The notes beneath the pieces are model-generated. The model ran no database searches and was not told where the DNA came from. It saw only the letters and a program-made list of their open reading frames with translations. A program made the translations under genes and the position numbers. Positions 26,501 through 34,014 of a stretch of DNA of 64,000 nt are shown here, in pieces. The stretch comes from Marinobacter sp. (GTDB taxonomy: Bacteria > Pseudomonadota > Gammaproteobacteria > Pseudomonadales > Oleiphilaceae), in contig JAGYIS010000008.1 of NCBI GenBank assembly GCA_018402255.1, forward strand, positions 310,001-374,000, written 5' to 3'. Each line of letters opens with the position of its first letter. Positions within the stretch are counted from its first letter, which is position 1.

Positions 26501-27058
26501 GTCCTGAATCCCGGCAGGGTTCAGAACCGGCATGGAAGCATCCATGAAGCCGTAGTCGCTTTGATGAGGCAGGGTGGACGATTTGCAGGCATGGTCATCG
26601 CCGGCCACCGCAAGTACGCCGCCAAAATGGGAGGTGCCAGCGGCGTTGGCGTGTTTGAACACATCGCCGGTGCGGTCAACGCCCGGGCCCTTGCCGTACC
26701 AGAGTGCGAACACGCCGTCGTACTTGGCGCCTTCAAAAATATTCACCTGCTGGCTGCCCCAGACGGCGGTAGCGCCGAGGTCTTCGTTTACGCCAGGCAG
26801 GAAGTGGATGTTCTTTTTGCTGAGGTAGTCCCGGGCTTTCCAGAGGACTTTGTCAAACCCACCCAGGGGCGAACCGCGGTAACCGGAAATAAATCCTGCC
26901 GTGTTCAGTCCGTTCTGCTGGTCGAGTTGGGCTTGGAGTAGCGGGAGTCTTGCGAGAGCCTGGCTGCCGTTCATGTAGACAGAGCCGGTGTCTTTTTCCC
27001 AGACATCGTCAAGGCTGACAGGACGCAGCCCCGTTAGGGGGCGTGAAAGATCAGACAT
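23546..27058 (-). CDS. Single-chain indolepyruvate ferredoxin oxidoreductase family protein
   Basis: A very large cytoplasmic enzyme (1170 aa) of the fused 2-oxoacid:ferredoxin oxidoreductase type, which oxidatively decarboxylates aryl or branched 2-oxo acids to acyl-CoA. The N-terminal thiamine-diphosphate domains include GYRGSPLGGFD and CSGCPHNTSTR; a ferredoxin-like CEGCGDCGIQSNC lies in the middle (about 640); the C-terminal gamma-type domain has LLTGVGGTGVVTVSALLG. ATG 27058 has GAGAGGA seven bases upstream and is preferred over ATG 27076. Confidence 0.9.
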   Translation of the reverse strand: MSDLSRPLTGLRPVSLDDVWEKDTGSVYMNGSQALARLPLLQAQLDQQNGLNTAGFISGYRGSPLGGFDKVLWKARDYLSKKNIHFLPGVNEDLGATAVWGSQQVNIFEGAKYDGVFALWYGKGPGVDRTGDVFKHANAAGTSHFGGVLAVAGDDHACKSSTLPHQSDYGFMDASMPVLNPAGIQDILDMGLYGWAMSRFSGCWIGFKALAENMDSSISANLDLSRINIRIPQHFQLPEGGLNSRWPDKPMAQEERLQRYKLEAAKAFCRANRLDHTVLYVRQPRLGIVTTGKAYLDVIQALADLGLGQDEREVIGLTVYKVAMPWPLEPEGIVEFAEGLDEILVVEEKRGLIEDQLKAQLYSWQDANRPKVIGKRNEQGDDLLPTIAELTPAMVARAIASRLDGRFCNETLQKRLDFLTEKESSLASPRERLERTPHFCSGCPHNTSTRVPEGSRALGGIGCHYMATWMERGTDTFTQMGGEGVTWLGQAPFTHQKHVFQNLGDGTYFHSGVLAIRAAIASGANITYKILYNDAVAMTGGQPVDGTLTVQQISHQLYGEGVRRIAVVSDDIDKYPSRADFADRTTFHDRDDLDAVQRELRDIEGCSVIIYDQTCAAEKRRRRKRGTLADPDQRVMIHSDVCEGCGDCGIQSNCLSILPKETDAGRKRTIDQSSCNKDFSCVRGFCPSFVTVKGGKLKKPAGVRADVDFPALPEPTPVTGNNPYSILLTGVGGTGVVTVSALLGMAAHLEGKGVSVLDQAGLAQKFGAVVSHIRISDHQENIHAVRIPAGEADLMLAFDLMVAATDDALAKLDTRLSRAVVNAEPSMPAAFTRDPDIQFPGDSMQQSVREACRTDDSWFLDAGGLAKALMGDGMAVNLFTVGFAYQKGLLPLSAEAIERAIELNKVSIDKNKQAFLWGRRAAHDLDKVKGLAFPKPQGAGVQTVQVMETVDQLVERNKAHLTEYQNGALAKRYEALIRNAEQTINTRLGRDPMLLRAIAENYAKVLAYKDEYEVARLFSNGSLRKQLEAEFEGEVELEFNLAPPLLSRSKHGNRPRKLKFGPWMETAFALLAKARSLRGTPLDPFGYTADRRLERKIIREYEADVAFLLKHLNQNHANAARSLASLPAKIRGYGPVKEHAYQASRKERRQLVEELDPNSLAHQQIANAAV

Positions 27059-27362
27059 TGTGAAATCCTCTCCCACCTGGCCGGATCTCGGCGGTAGGCT
27101 TATCTTGTTTTTGTCGTTCCGGCTTTTGGCCGGCGTTTCGATTTCAGTGTCCGTCCCGAAGGATTGGCCGGGGTGCCCTTGTGGGGCTGGACAGAAAACA
27201 AGCTAGATTAAGTTTACGTGAGCGTCAACAATCGATGGCTACTCAATATGGCGATAAATATGACTAGTTCATGTAACTGATTGAGCTTGCAGGCATAAAA
27301 ATCTGCCAGGTCACGGTTAATACCTATTCGCGTTTTTGTGCGTTACGTCATAAGTTCTATAG
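27059..27362. other. Divergent regulatory region between the oxidoreductase and azlC genes
   Basis: About 300 bases without a gene. It is AT-rich in its second half (27220-27300, with GATAAATATGA-like -10 material), so promoters for both divergent genes are expected here. I see no terminator, strong palindrome or recognised operator. Confidence 0.5.
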
Positions 27363-28103
27363 ATGCCTGCCTATCGATATCAGTTTCAGTCGCGCAACGT
27401 GCGCCTCGAGTTTCTTCGCTTATTGCCCATCTCATTGTTTGTGGTGGCGTTTGGTGCTGCCTTTGGTTTGGCCGCGATCCAGAAGGGCCTGTCGCCGCTT
27501 GAAGCCATTCTTATGAGTACCACTGTGTTTGCGGGTGCATCGCAGTTTGCGGCGGTTGATATGTGGGGCACGCAGGTGTCTGTGCTGCCGATGATGGCGG
27601 TGGTTTTTGCCATCAACTCCCGGCACTTGCTGATGGGTGCCTCGCTTTACCCCATGCTGAAAGACGTGCCAACAGGCCGGCGTTACGGACTGCTGTTGCT
27701 GCTGACCGATGCCAACTGGGCGGTATCGGCCCAGGATTATCAGAACGGCCGGCGCAACCTTGAGGTGATTCTGGGCGGTGGACTGGTGCTCTGGCTGGCC
27801 TGGATTGTGGGTACGGCACTGGGTGTGTATTTCGGCGGTCTGTTGCAGAATCCGAAGGCTTTGGGTCTCGATATGGTGTTGGGTTGCTTCCTGTTTGCGA
27901 TGGCGCTGGGCGGCAAGAAGTCACCGCGGGTGCTGGTGGCCTGGCTGGTTGCCGGCGTTGCCTCGCTGACGGCCTGGAAGTGGTTGCCGCCCAACATGCA
28001 CGTGGTCGTCGGCGCGCTTGCCGGTGGCGTAATCGGTTTATTCTGGCTGGAACCAAAGCCTCAGGAAAAACAGTCAGAGGCGGAGGGCGACCATGGCCAT
28101 TGA
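27363..28103 (+). CDS. azlC: AzlC family branched-chain amino acid exporter, large subunit
   Basis: The product is a 246-residue inner-membrane protein with several hydrophobic segments and the AzlC signatures FGLAAIQKGLSPLEAILMS, GASQFAA and NSRHLLMGASLYP. Together with AzlD it exports branched-chain amino acids or analogues. Its 3' end overlaps azlD by 11 bp. The ribosome site before the ATG is weak. Confidence 0.9.
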   Translation: MPAYRYQFQSRNVRLEFLRLLPISLFVVAFGAAFGLAAIQKGLSPLEAILMSTTVFAGASQFAAVDMWGTQVSVLPMMAVVFAINSRHLLMGASLYPMLKDVPTGRRYGLLLLLTDANWAVSAQDYQNGRRNLEVILGGGLVLWLAWIVGTALGVYFGGLLQNPKALGLDMVLGCFLFAMALGGKKSPRVLVAWLVAGVASLTAWKWLPPNMHVVVGALAGGVIGLFWLEPKPQEKQSEAEGDHGH

Positions 28104-28404
28104 AACCACGACCCTGGGCGTGCTCGGCCTGATTGCCATCATGACCCTGACCACCCTGGTGACCCGCTTCGGTGGCGTGTTCATTATGTCGTTCCTGCGC
28201 ATCAGCCCTCGGATCGAGAGCTTTATCAATACTATGGCCAGCTCGGTACTGATTGCGATCATTGTGCCCATGGCGGTCTCCGGTGATCTGGGTGCGCTGG
28301 CGGCACTGGTCGCGACCGGTGTGTCGATGCTGGTGATCCGAAAACCGCTGCCGGCCATTGCTATCGGTCTTCTGGCCGCCGCCCTGGTGCGTTATTTCGG
28401 GTAA
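28093..28404 (+). CDS. azlD: AzlD family exporter, small subunit
   Basis: The product is 103 residues with three or four membrane segments, including TLVTRFGGVFIM and a C-terminal LPAIAIGLLAAALVRY. This is the usual short partner of AzlC. GGAGGGCG inside azlC acts as its ribosome site, and the 11-bp overlap suggests coupled translation. Confidence 0.9.
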   Translation: MAIETTTLGVLGLIAIMTLTTLVTRFGGVFIMSFLRISPRIESFINTMASSVLIAIIVPMAVSGDLGALAALVATGVSMLVIRKPLPAIAIGLLAAALVRYFG

Positions 28405-28435
28405 CGTTTCTGATTCAGGGTTGATTAAAAACCGC

Positions 28436-28462
28436 TCAAGTTTTCCGGTTTGTTGCCGTTAA
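28436..28462 (+). promoter_or_regulatory. FliA (sigma-28) promoter
   Basis: TCAAGTTT (28436-28443), an 11-bp spacer, then GCCGTTAA (28455-28462). The -35 equals the Pseudomonas/Vibrio-type FliA consensus and the -10 differs at one base from GCCGATAA. The ATG of the next gene is 30 bases downstream. Confidence 0.75.
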
Positions 28463-28491
28463 CCCCATAAGGTTAGTGGAGGCGCCAAACC

Positions 28492-29853
28492 ATGATTTCA
28501 TCCAGTCAGATTTCCCTGTTTCAGAACAGCACCCGCCAGGTATCGGCGATGGACAGCACCCAGCTGCGCATTACCCAGCAAAATGGCGGCTTGCCCCAAC
28601 AGGGACTGCAGGCAGGTGCTACTGAGTTGTCTCTGTTCCGGCAGGCGGCGTATCGCTTCAGCAGCCAGGAACAACTGGCCTTCAGCAGCGCAAGCCAGGT
28701 TAACGGCGACAACCGCACCGCTACCTTCACCAGCGCTGAACTGATCGAGAAATCCGCCGATTTGTTTCTCTTGGGCCAGCAAGCTCTGACCGTCAGCCGT
28801 GCGGCACTGGGTGGTGACGCGGTGGGCGAAGTCCAGGGCAGCATGTCGGTTACAGCTGGCAAGTACATGTTCTATTCGGAAAGTGAGAGCCGCAGCTTTG
28901 CCTCAAGTGGCAGCATCAGTTTGCAGAACGGCGAAACCATTGATTTCACCCTGTCGCTGCGTCAGTCCCAATCCAGAACCTATGAATACTCCGAGCTGGT
29001 TCAGATCCAGGAGCGACCGCTCACCGACCCTCTGGTAATCAACTTCGGCGCCTCCACCGCCCGCCTCACCGATACACTGTTTGAGTTTGATATGAACGGC
29101 AACGGCCAGACCAGTCAGTTTGCCAGCCTGGGAGCCGGCAGTGGCTATTTGGTGTTCGACCGCAACGGCAATGGCAAAGTGGACGACGGCTCCGAATTAT
29201 TCGGCCCTCAATCCGGCTCCGGTTTCGGTGAGTTGGCCAGTTTCGATGACGACGGCAACCGCTGGATCGACGCCAACGATGAGGTGTTCAAATCCCTGTC
29301 GGTCTGGGTACAGACCGCCGACGGCGGCGGTGCCTTGCGGTCGCTGGATGAGGTAGGTGTACAAGCGCTGTACGTGGGCAGTGCGGATGACCGCTTCACC
29401 CTGACCAACCCGCAAGGCGTGCCGCTTGGCCAGATCAAAGCGTCCGGCATTTACCTGACGACCGATGGTGAAGTCCGCACACTGGAAGAACTGGACCTGG
29501 CTGAACAGAACACGGAGAAGGCTCCAGCGGAAGACGACCTCGCTCGGCTTTCGCGGCGACAATGGCGCAGGTAATGGCAACTCGAATGGTAATTCAGGTT
29601 CCAATGGTAATTCTGACGATGCACTGGTCCGGTAGATGCCCGCATTGAGGCCATGCAGAATGCCTTGGAAAAGCTCAATGAGATCCGCGAAAAACAGCAG
29701 GATTTTATTGAGGCTTCCAAGGAGCAGGGTAAGAAGAAATCCCCGCTGGATGACTATCTCAATATCATCGACCGGTTACGTCAGCACCTGCTGAACAGCC
29801 AGGATGAAAAGAAACAGGCAGCCAGTCGCTACCTTGAATTCGCAAAGCTCTGA
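28492..29853 (+). pseudogene. FliA-promoted unknown protein with Ca-binding-like motifs, two compensating frameshifts
   Basis: The first 360 residues are intact. They include FDMNGNGQTSQFASLG, DRNGNGKVDDGSELFG and DDDGNRWIDANDE, Asp/Asn-rich turns that resemble EF-hand or dockerin-like calcium loops. A one-base insertion near 29535-29550 leads to an early stop (29572-29574), yet the next frame reads Asn/Gly-Ser repeats (NGAGNGNSNGNSG) and a one-base deletion near 29620 returns to the first frame, giving TGPVDARIEAMQNALEKL and a helical C-terminus to 29853. The full protein would be about 453 residues. No signal peptide or membrane segment is seen. With a sigma-28 promoter, it may belong to motility or surface functions. 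Confidence 0.65.
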
Positions 29854-29871
29854 TTTGCAGCTTGGGAGTCT

Positions 29872-29979
29872 GAACCGGTCGGGTGGGCCTTCCCAAAAAC
29901 GCTGTGAATACGTCCATGTACGCTTGGCTCCGCCATCCATGACTACGCACATTTTTGGGAAGGCCCACCCGACCGGTTC
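29872..29979 (+). repeat. Three-way-junction palindromic element, copy C
   Basis: Perfect 28-bp arms at 29872-29899 and 29952-29979 enclose 52 nt containing the TACGT-CC-ATGTA hairpin and a weaker second hairpin around CGCCATCCATGACTA. It has the same orientation as copy A. The left flank starts at the upstream stop codon (TGATTTGCAGCTTGG) and the right flank CGAACCTACGGAGTGG resembles copy A. Confidence 0.85.
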
Positions 29980-29987
29980 TCCCGAAC

Positions 29988-30758
29988 CTACGGAGTGGAT
30001 CCCGGCATCGGATTAGTATTCCGCAACGCCAGTTCGCCCAGACCGGGCAACTTGATGCCAAGGGCCAGAGGGTTAACGCCCAGTGACAGGCCCAGGATGT
30101 TCACCTCCAGGCCCTCCCGCACCCCAGCCAATACACCGAAATATCCGCCGAGCGAGAGCTGATAGCCAGCGCCGCCAGGCGTTGAAGCACCTACTCGATT
30201 GCCCAGATAATCTTTGCCGATGGCATGGTTGGGTAGTGCCACGTTTAAATCTGGCGTTTCACGAATCACCCAGGCCACAAAGGTGTTGCTGTTGGGGCCT
30301 GGCCAGGCTTCATACTCGGACGCATAGGGGTAAGACTCGACCGCCCGGTAAATGTCCGGAATCAGTGCTTTTGCCTGTTCTCCGCGAATATCAGCATAGA
30401 GCTCGGGCCGGGCGCCGAACCAGTGCCGGTCGGGATCGTCCGGGCGGGAGCTGACCACATGTTGGCGCCAGCCAATCACCTCGTGCACCTGATACTGGTC
30501 GGCCCCTTCTTCCTTGGTGGCCACCCAGGTATGCACCGCAAAATAGCCACGCCAGCTCCAGGCGCGGGCGCCGTAGACCTGCACGATCGCCTCGTGAACC
30601 TGCGCCGGGTCGGGCGCGATACCCGCGCTTTCCCGGGTCGCGGTTTGCCAGCTGTTACGTTCTGGCTGGGCACCGTTCGCGGCCAGCAGAATCGGGCCGG
30701 ATAGCAGCAGTAATAGCGCACCCATAAACCAGCCGGTGTATTTCAATAATCGCGTCAT
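29988..30758 (-). CDS. DUF3750 family protein
   Basis: The product is about 256 residues with an N-terminal membrane anchor or signal (LLKYTGWFMGALLLLLSG) and the DUF3750 pattern: YGARAWSWRGYFAVHTWVA, YEVxGW-like YQVHEVIGW, and NSNTFVAW. The family is envelope-located and of unknown function; the FAVHTW and NSNTF motifs might form an NlpC/P60-like Cys-free relic, but that is a guess. ATG 30758 begins the hydrophobic leader; ATG 30800 is possible. Its stop lies in the flank of copy C. Confidence 0.78.
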   Translation of the reverse strand: MTRLLKYTGWFMGALLLLLSGPILLAANGAQPERNSWQTATRESAGIAPDPAQVHEAIVQVYGARAWSWRGYFAVHTWVATKEEGADQYQVHEVIGWRQHVVSSRPDDPDRHWFGARPELYADIRGEQAKALIPDIYRAVESYPYASEYEAWPGPNSNTFVAWVIRETPDLNVALPNHAIGKDYLGNRVGASTPGGAGYQLSLGGYFGVLAGVREGLEVNILGLSLGVNPLALGIKLPGLGELALRNTNPMPGSTP

Positions 30759-30853
30759 AGGCCGTGTCCGTATTGAGGAGACTACAGTGACTCTACCCAT
30801 TCAGGTAAGTTCCGGATCACTTGCACCTTGAGCCTTGGTTACCGGTTGGATCT

Positions 30854-31522
30854 TCAGGAGCTTCTGATCGTTCGCTGACGGATGGACGATGCCAGTTGAT
30901 TGATCAGATCCCGTGCATCGCCCTCATGCAGGCTGTGGCACTTGTCCTGCAGTACCCGCCGGTCGTGACTGGACGAGGCGTTAGAGACGTCTTTCAGCAG
31001 GTCCAGGTGCTGGCAGGCAGCCAGGTGTGCTTTGATTTCGGTATCAATGAATCGGGTGCAAAGTCCTTCGACGACTTCACTGCAGAACGGCCGGTTGCGA
31101 TTGAGCAGGCTCCGGGCCTCCAGGGCGGCGTGCCGGGCTTCCAGTCGTAATTCGCCTGACGCCTCGCCAGCCTCGACTGCCCTCAGGAACATGCCTAGGC
31201 GGTCGTGCAGATGCCACATCTGGGGCCAGATTTTGTCATAGGCCTCTTTTTCAGTTTGATAACGGGCTTCGTCCAACGGAGAAGAACTGTGTGCCGGAGC
31301 CGCTGAGTCGCTTGTGTGGTTGAACTGCGCTACCCGGATGTCGTCCACCTCGCGCCAAAGCGTGTCAGAACGCTCCCGCAAGGTTGCGATCTGCTCCTGG
31401 TGTCGCCGACGGGAGCCCGTACTGAGCAAGATGGCGATCAGGGCAAATAGCAGCGCACCGGCCGCGAGCAGAAGCGGCAGGTTGTCTGATGACAATAGAT
31501 TCCAAAGCTGGCCTGTATCCAT
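30854..31522 (-). CDS. Membrane-anchored coiled-coil protein of unknown function
   Basis: The product is 222 residues: one N-terminal membrane segment (about 15-34, LPLLLAAGALLFALIAILL), a short coiled coil (RHQEQIATLRERSDTLWREV), a polar linker, then a helical domain with two conserved-looking Cys (RPFCSEVVEGLCTRF). GGAGGTC lies before the ATG. I do not recognise the family. It is on the same strand as, but separated from, the DUF3750 gene. Confidence 0.7.
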   Translation of the reverse strand: MDTGQLWNLLSSDNLPLLLAAGALLFALIAILLSTGSRRRHQEQIATLRERSDTLWREVDDIRVAQFNHTSDSAAPAHSSSPLDEARYQTEKEAYDKIWPQMWHLHDRLGMFLRAVEAGEASGELRLEARHAALEARSLLNRNRPFCSEVVEGLCTRFIDTEIKAHLAACQHLDLLKDVSNASSSHDRRVLQDKCHSLHEGDARDLINQLASSIRQRTIRSS

Positions 31523-31570
31523 GGCGTTCGACCTCCGTCGAATTCCTGTTCCGGTGTTTCAGTATAGAGC

Positions 31571-32737
31571 TTAATCCTGCTCTTGCTGTCGGAATGGCAA
31601 CGCCGCCTCGGCATCCTCGAAATAACCTGCCACATGGTCTGCTTCTTCCCGGGTAAAGTCGGCAATCGCCTCTCTGAACCCCGGGTGCAGAATACCGTGC
31701 CAGGAGTGCGTGAGTATGGGCTCGAACCCGCGCACCAGTTTGTGCTCGCCCTGTGCGCCGGCGTCAAAGTGCTGAAGTCCCAGTGTCAGCGCCAGCTCGA
31801 TGCCCTGGTAGTAACAGGTTTCAAAATGCAGGTGATTGTATTCTTCCAGGCACCCCCAGTAACGGCCGTAGAGCGTATCTTCACCGGCCAGGAACAGTGC
31901 TCCGGCAATCATCTCGCCTTCTTGCACCGCCAAAATCAGATGCAGATGCTCCGGCATGGCCTCTCTGAGCTGTTCGAAGAATTGTTTGTTGAGATAGGGC
32001 GGCCGGCCCCGTTTCAGATACGTGGCTTGATAAAAAACGTAAAAGGCTGACAGTGCCTGATCTGAGATATCCCGCCCGTGAACGTGGCGAAAGCGGATAC
32101 CCTGGTCGGCGACCTGGCGCCGTTCTTTGCGAATGGATTTCCGTTTGCGAGAGGTGAGCACCCCGAGGAAATCATCAAAACTCTGGTAGTCCCGGTTGTG
32201 CCAGTGGAACTGGCAGCCGATGCGGTGCAATTCCTGGTCATGATGCAGCAGGGCCTGATCTGCCTTGTTCGGGAACAGTAGATGCCAGGAGTGAGCACCG
32301 ATCTGTGTGGTCAGTCGGGTCAGAAGATCGTCGAGCAGCTGAGGCGTTAATTTCGCTCTGAGCGCATCGCTGAGCAGCAACCTGGAACCCTGGGAAGGGG
32401 TAAACGGCACGGCTATCAGGAGCTTGGGATAGTAGGGCAGACCGTGGCGCTGGTATGCGTCGGCCCAACCCCAGTCGAACACGTACTCACCCATGGAATG
32501 GGTTTTCAGGTAGCCGGGTGCCAGGCCACAGATTTCGCCGTTTATCCGGAAAATCAGATGGCTGGGCGTCCACCCCGTTTCTGGAACGGTGCAGCCCGAG
32601 CTTTCCAGAGCCTGAAAGAACTCGTAACGCAGGAAAGGTTGGCTGCAACCGGCCAGTCGTTGCCAGTCCTGTTGGGGAATATCAGCAATGCTGGCGCAGG
32701 TTTCCAGGGTAATCTCGAATGAAGCGGATTCTGCCAT
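31571..32737 (-). CDS. FemAB-like/GNAT-fold protein (PF04339, DUF482)
   Basis: The product is 388 residues. Motifs include CSQPFLRYEFFQALESSGC near the start, WGWADAYQRHG, the basic KRKSIRKERRQVADQG, and a C-terminal HFDAGAQGEHKLVRGFEP, which is diagnostic of this peptidoglycan-associated acetyltransferase-like family. The family may transfer acyl groups to amino substrates, but no reaction is established. It is cytoplasmic. Length is standard. Confidence 0.85.
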   Translation of the reverse strand: MAESASFEITLETCASIADIPQQDWQRLAGCSQPFLRYEFFQALESSGCTVPETGWTPSHLIFRINGEICGLAPGYLKTHSMGEYVFDWGWADAYQRHGLPYYPKLLIAVPFTPSQGSRLLLSDALRAKLTPQLLDDLLTRLTTQIGAHSWHLLFPNKADQALLHHDQELHRIGCQFHWHNRDYQSFDDFLGVLTSRKRKSIRKERRQVADQGIRFRHVHGRDISDQALSAFYVFYQATYLKRGRPPYLNKQFFEQLREAMPEHLHLILAVQEGEMIAGALFLAGEDTLYGRYWGCLEEYNHLHFETCYYQGIELALTLGLQHFDAGAQGEHKLVRGFEPILTHSWHGILHPGFREAIADFTREEADHVAGYFEDAEAALPFRQQEQD

Positions 32738-32795
32738 GATGGTATTCAGACTCTGTTAACGACCTTCATACCATACGACAGAACCCGCCTTGTGA

Positions 32796-33143
32796 TCACT
32801 TCTCGATGTCAGCGCAGTGCTTTTCCATCTTCTGCTGCCAGTTGCCCATGCGTTCCTGATGCTTCTGCTGGCGTTCCTGGTGGATCTCGTCCCAGATCTC
32901 GCGTTGCTCGTCACTCAGTTGCAAGCGGTCGGCCATGTCTGCCCGGTGCTGCTCCATCTCGGCGCGGCGTTCTTCGCGGTTGTAGCGGCCTTTGCCCTCG
33001 CGCATGTTTTCACACATTTCCTGTTTGTCTGCCTTGCTGTGCGAGTGTTTCTTGCCGTGGTGATCAGCCATGGCAGCAGGGCTCGCAGCAAACAGAGCCG
33101 CCATCAGCACACCGGCGGTGAATAGAGATGTTTTTGCTTTCAT
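32796..33143 (-). CDS. CpxP/Spy-like periplasmic stress protein
   Basis: The product is 115 residues with a clear signal peptide (cleaved near ASPAAMA), a His-rich mature start (DHHGKKHSHSK) and an LTxxQ-like motif LQLSDEQREIWDEI in a helical, very charged body. CpxP and Spy bind misfolded proteins or dampen the CpxA sensor in the periplasm. AGAGGTAACC precedes the ATG. It is divergent from the cpxRA-like pair and shares a CpxR box with it. Confidence 0.82.
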   Translation of the reverse strand: MKAKTSLFTAGVLMAALFAASPAAMADHHGKKHSHSKADKQEMCENMREGKGRYNREERRAEMEQHRADMADRLQLSDEQREIWDEIHQERQQKHQERMGNWQQKMEKHCADIEK

Positions 33144-33235
33144 GGTGGTTACCTCTTGGGTTTGTTTTGCCTGTCAGGCGTTATTCATTAATAACCATGT
33201 TAAGCCGAAGCCCCGTCAGATGGTGTCAGCTGGGT

Positions 33236-33251
33236 GTAAAGGTTCGGTAAA
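33236..33251. promoter_or_regulatory. CpxR-binding box
   Basis: GTAAA-N6-GTAAA matches the E. coli CpxR consensus (GTAAA-N4-8-GTAAA) exactly. It lies between the cpxP-like and cpxR-like genes, about 75 bases before the regulator's start, and suggests autoregulation of both transcripts. Confidence 0.7.
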
Positions 33252-33324
33252 GAAAAAAGTGGCGGGCTCAGAACAGGTTACAGGCCGTGCTAGACTGTGG
33301 CCGGACAACGGATGAGAGAACACT

Positions 33325-34014
33325 ATGCAGAACCGGGTATTGTTGATTGAGGATGACGACGAGCTGAGAGAGCTGCTGGCCAGATACCTCACCAATCAGG
33401 GCTTCACCGTGCGCGAAGCGGCCAACGGTCAAGACGGTCTGGCGCTGGCGTTGGGGCAGGATTGCGATATTGTGGTTCTGGATATCATGTTGCCCGACAT
33501 CAACGGTCTGGATGTACTGCGTGAGCTCAGGCGCCAGACCCATCTGCCGGTGATCTTGCTGACTGCCCGCGGTGATGAGACCGACCGGATTGTTGGCTTT
33601 GAAGTGGGCGCTGACGACTACATTCCCAAGCCCTGTAATCCCCGCGAGCTGGTTGCACGGCTGCAGGCTTTACTGCGCAGAATTGCCTGGGACCAGAGAA
33701 CGGATGTGGATGGTAGCCGTATCTATGGTGACCTTCGGGTTGAGCCTGGCCAGCGGCGGATCTATCAGAGCGATACGCCTCTTGAACTGACCGCAACCGA
33801 ATACGAAGTGCTGCAGGTATTGCTGGCCCATGCCGGCAGTGTGGTGCGAAAAACCGATTTGATGCAGTGGGCTTTGGGCCGAAGGCTCGAGGCCTATGAC
33901 CGAACCCTGGATATGCACATCAGTAATCTTCGCAAAAAACTGGGTAACGATGACCCGCCCAGAATCGAGACAGTGCGCGGCCTGGGCTACAGTTACCGGG
34001 TGCCGGCGGTATGA
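33325..34014 (+). CDS. cpxR: OmpR-family response regulator, CpxR-like
   Basis: The product is 229 residues. The receiver domain has the acidic pocket (LLIEDDDE), phospho-acceptor Asp in VVLDIMLPD, LLTARGDETDRI and the Lys of YIPKPCN; the C-terminal winged helix ends with ETVRGLGYSYR. It should activate envelope-stress genes when phosphorylated. Its last four bases overlap the sensor kinase gene. The upstream CpxR box and CpxP-like gene support the Cpx identity. Confidence 0.85.
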   Translation: MQNRVLLIEDDDELRELLARYLTNQGFTVREAANGQDGLALALGQDCDIVVLDIMLPDINGLDVLRELRRQTHLPVILLTARGDETDRIVGFEVGADDYIPKPCNPRELVARLQALLRRIAWDQRTDVDGSRIYGDLRVEPGQRRIYQSDTPLELTATEYEVLQVLLAHAGSVVRKTDLMQWALGRRLEAYDRTLDMHISNLRKKLGNDDPPRIETVRGLGYSYRVPAV

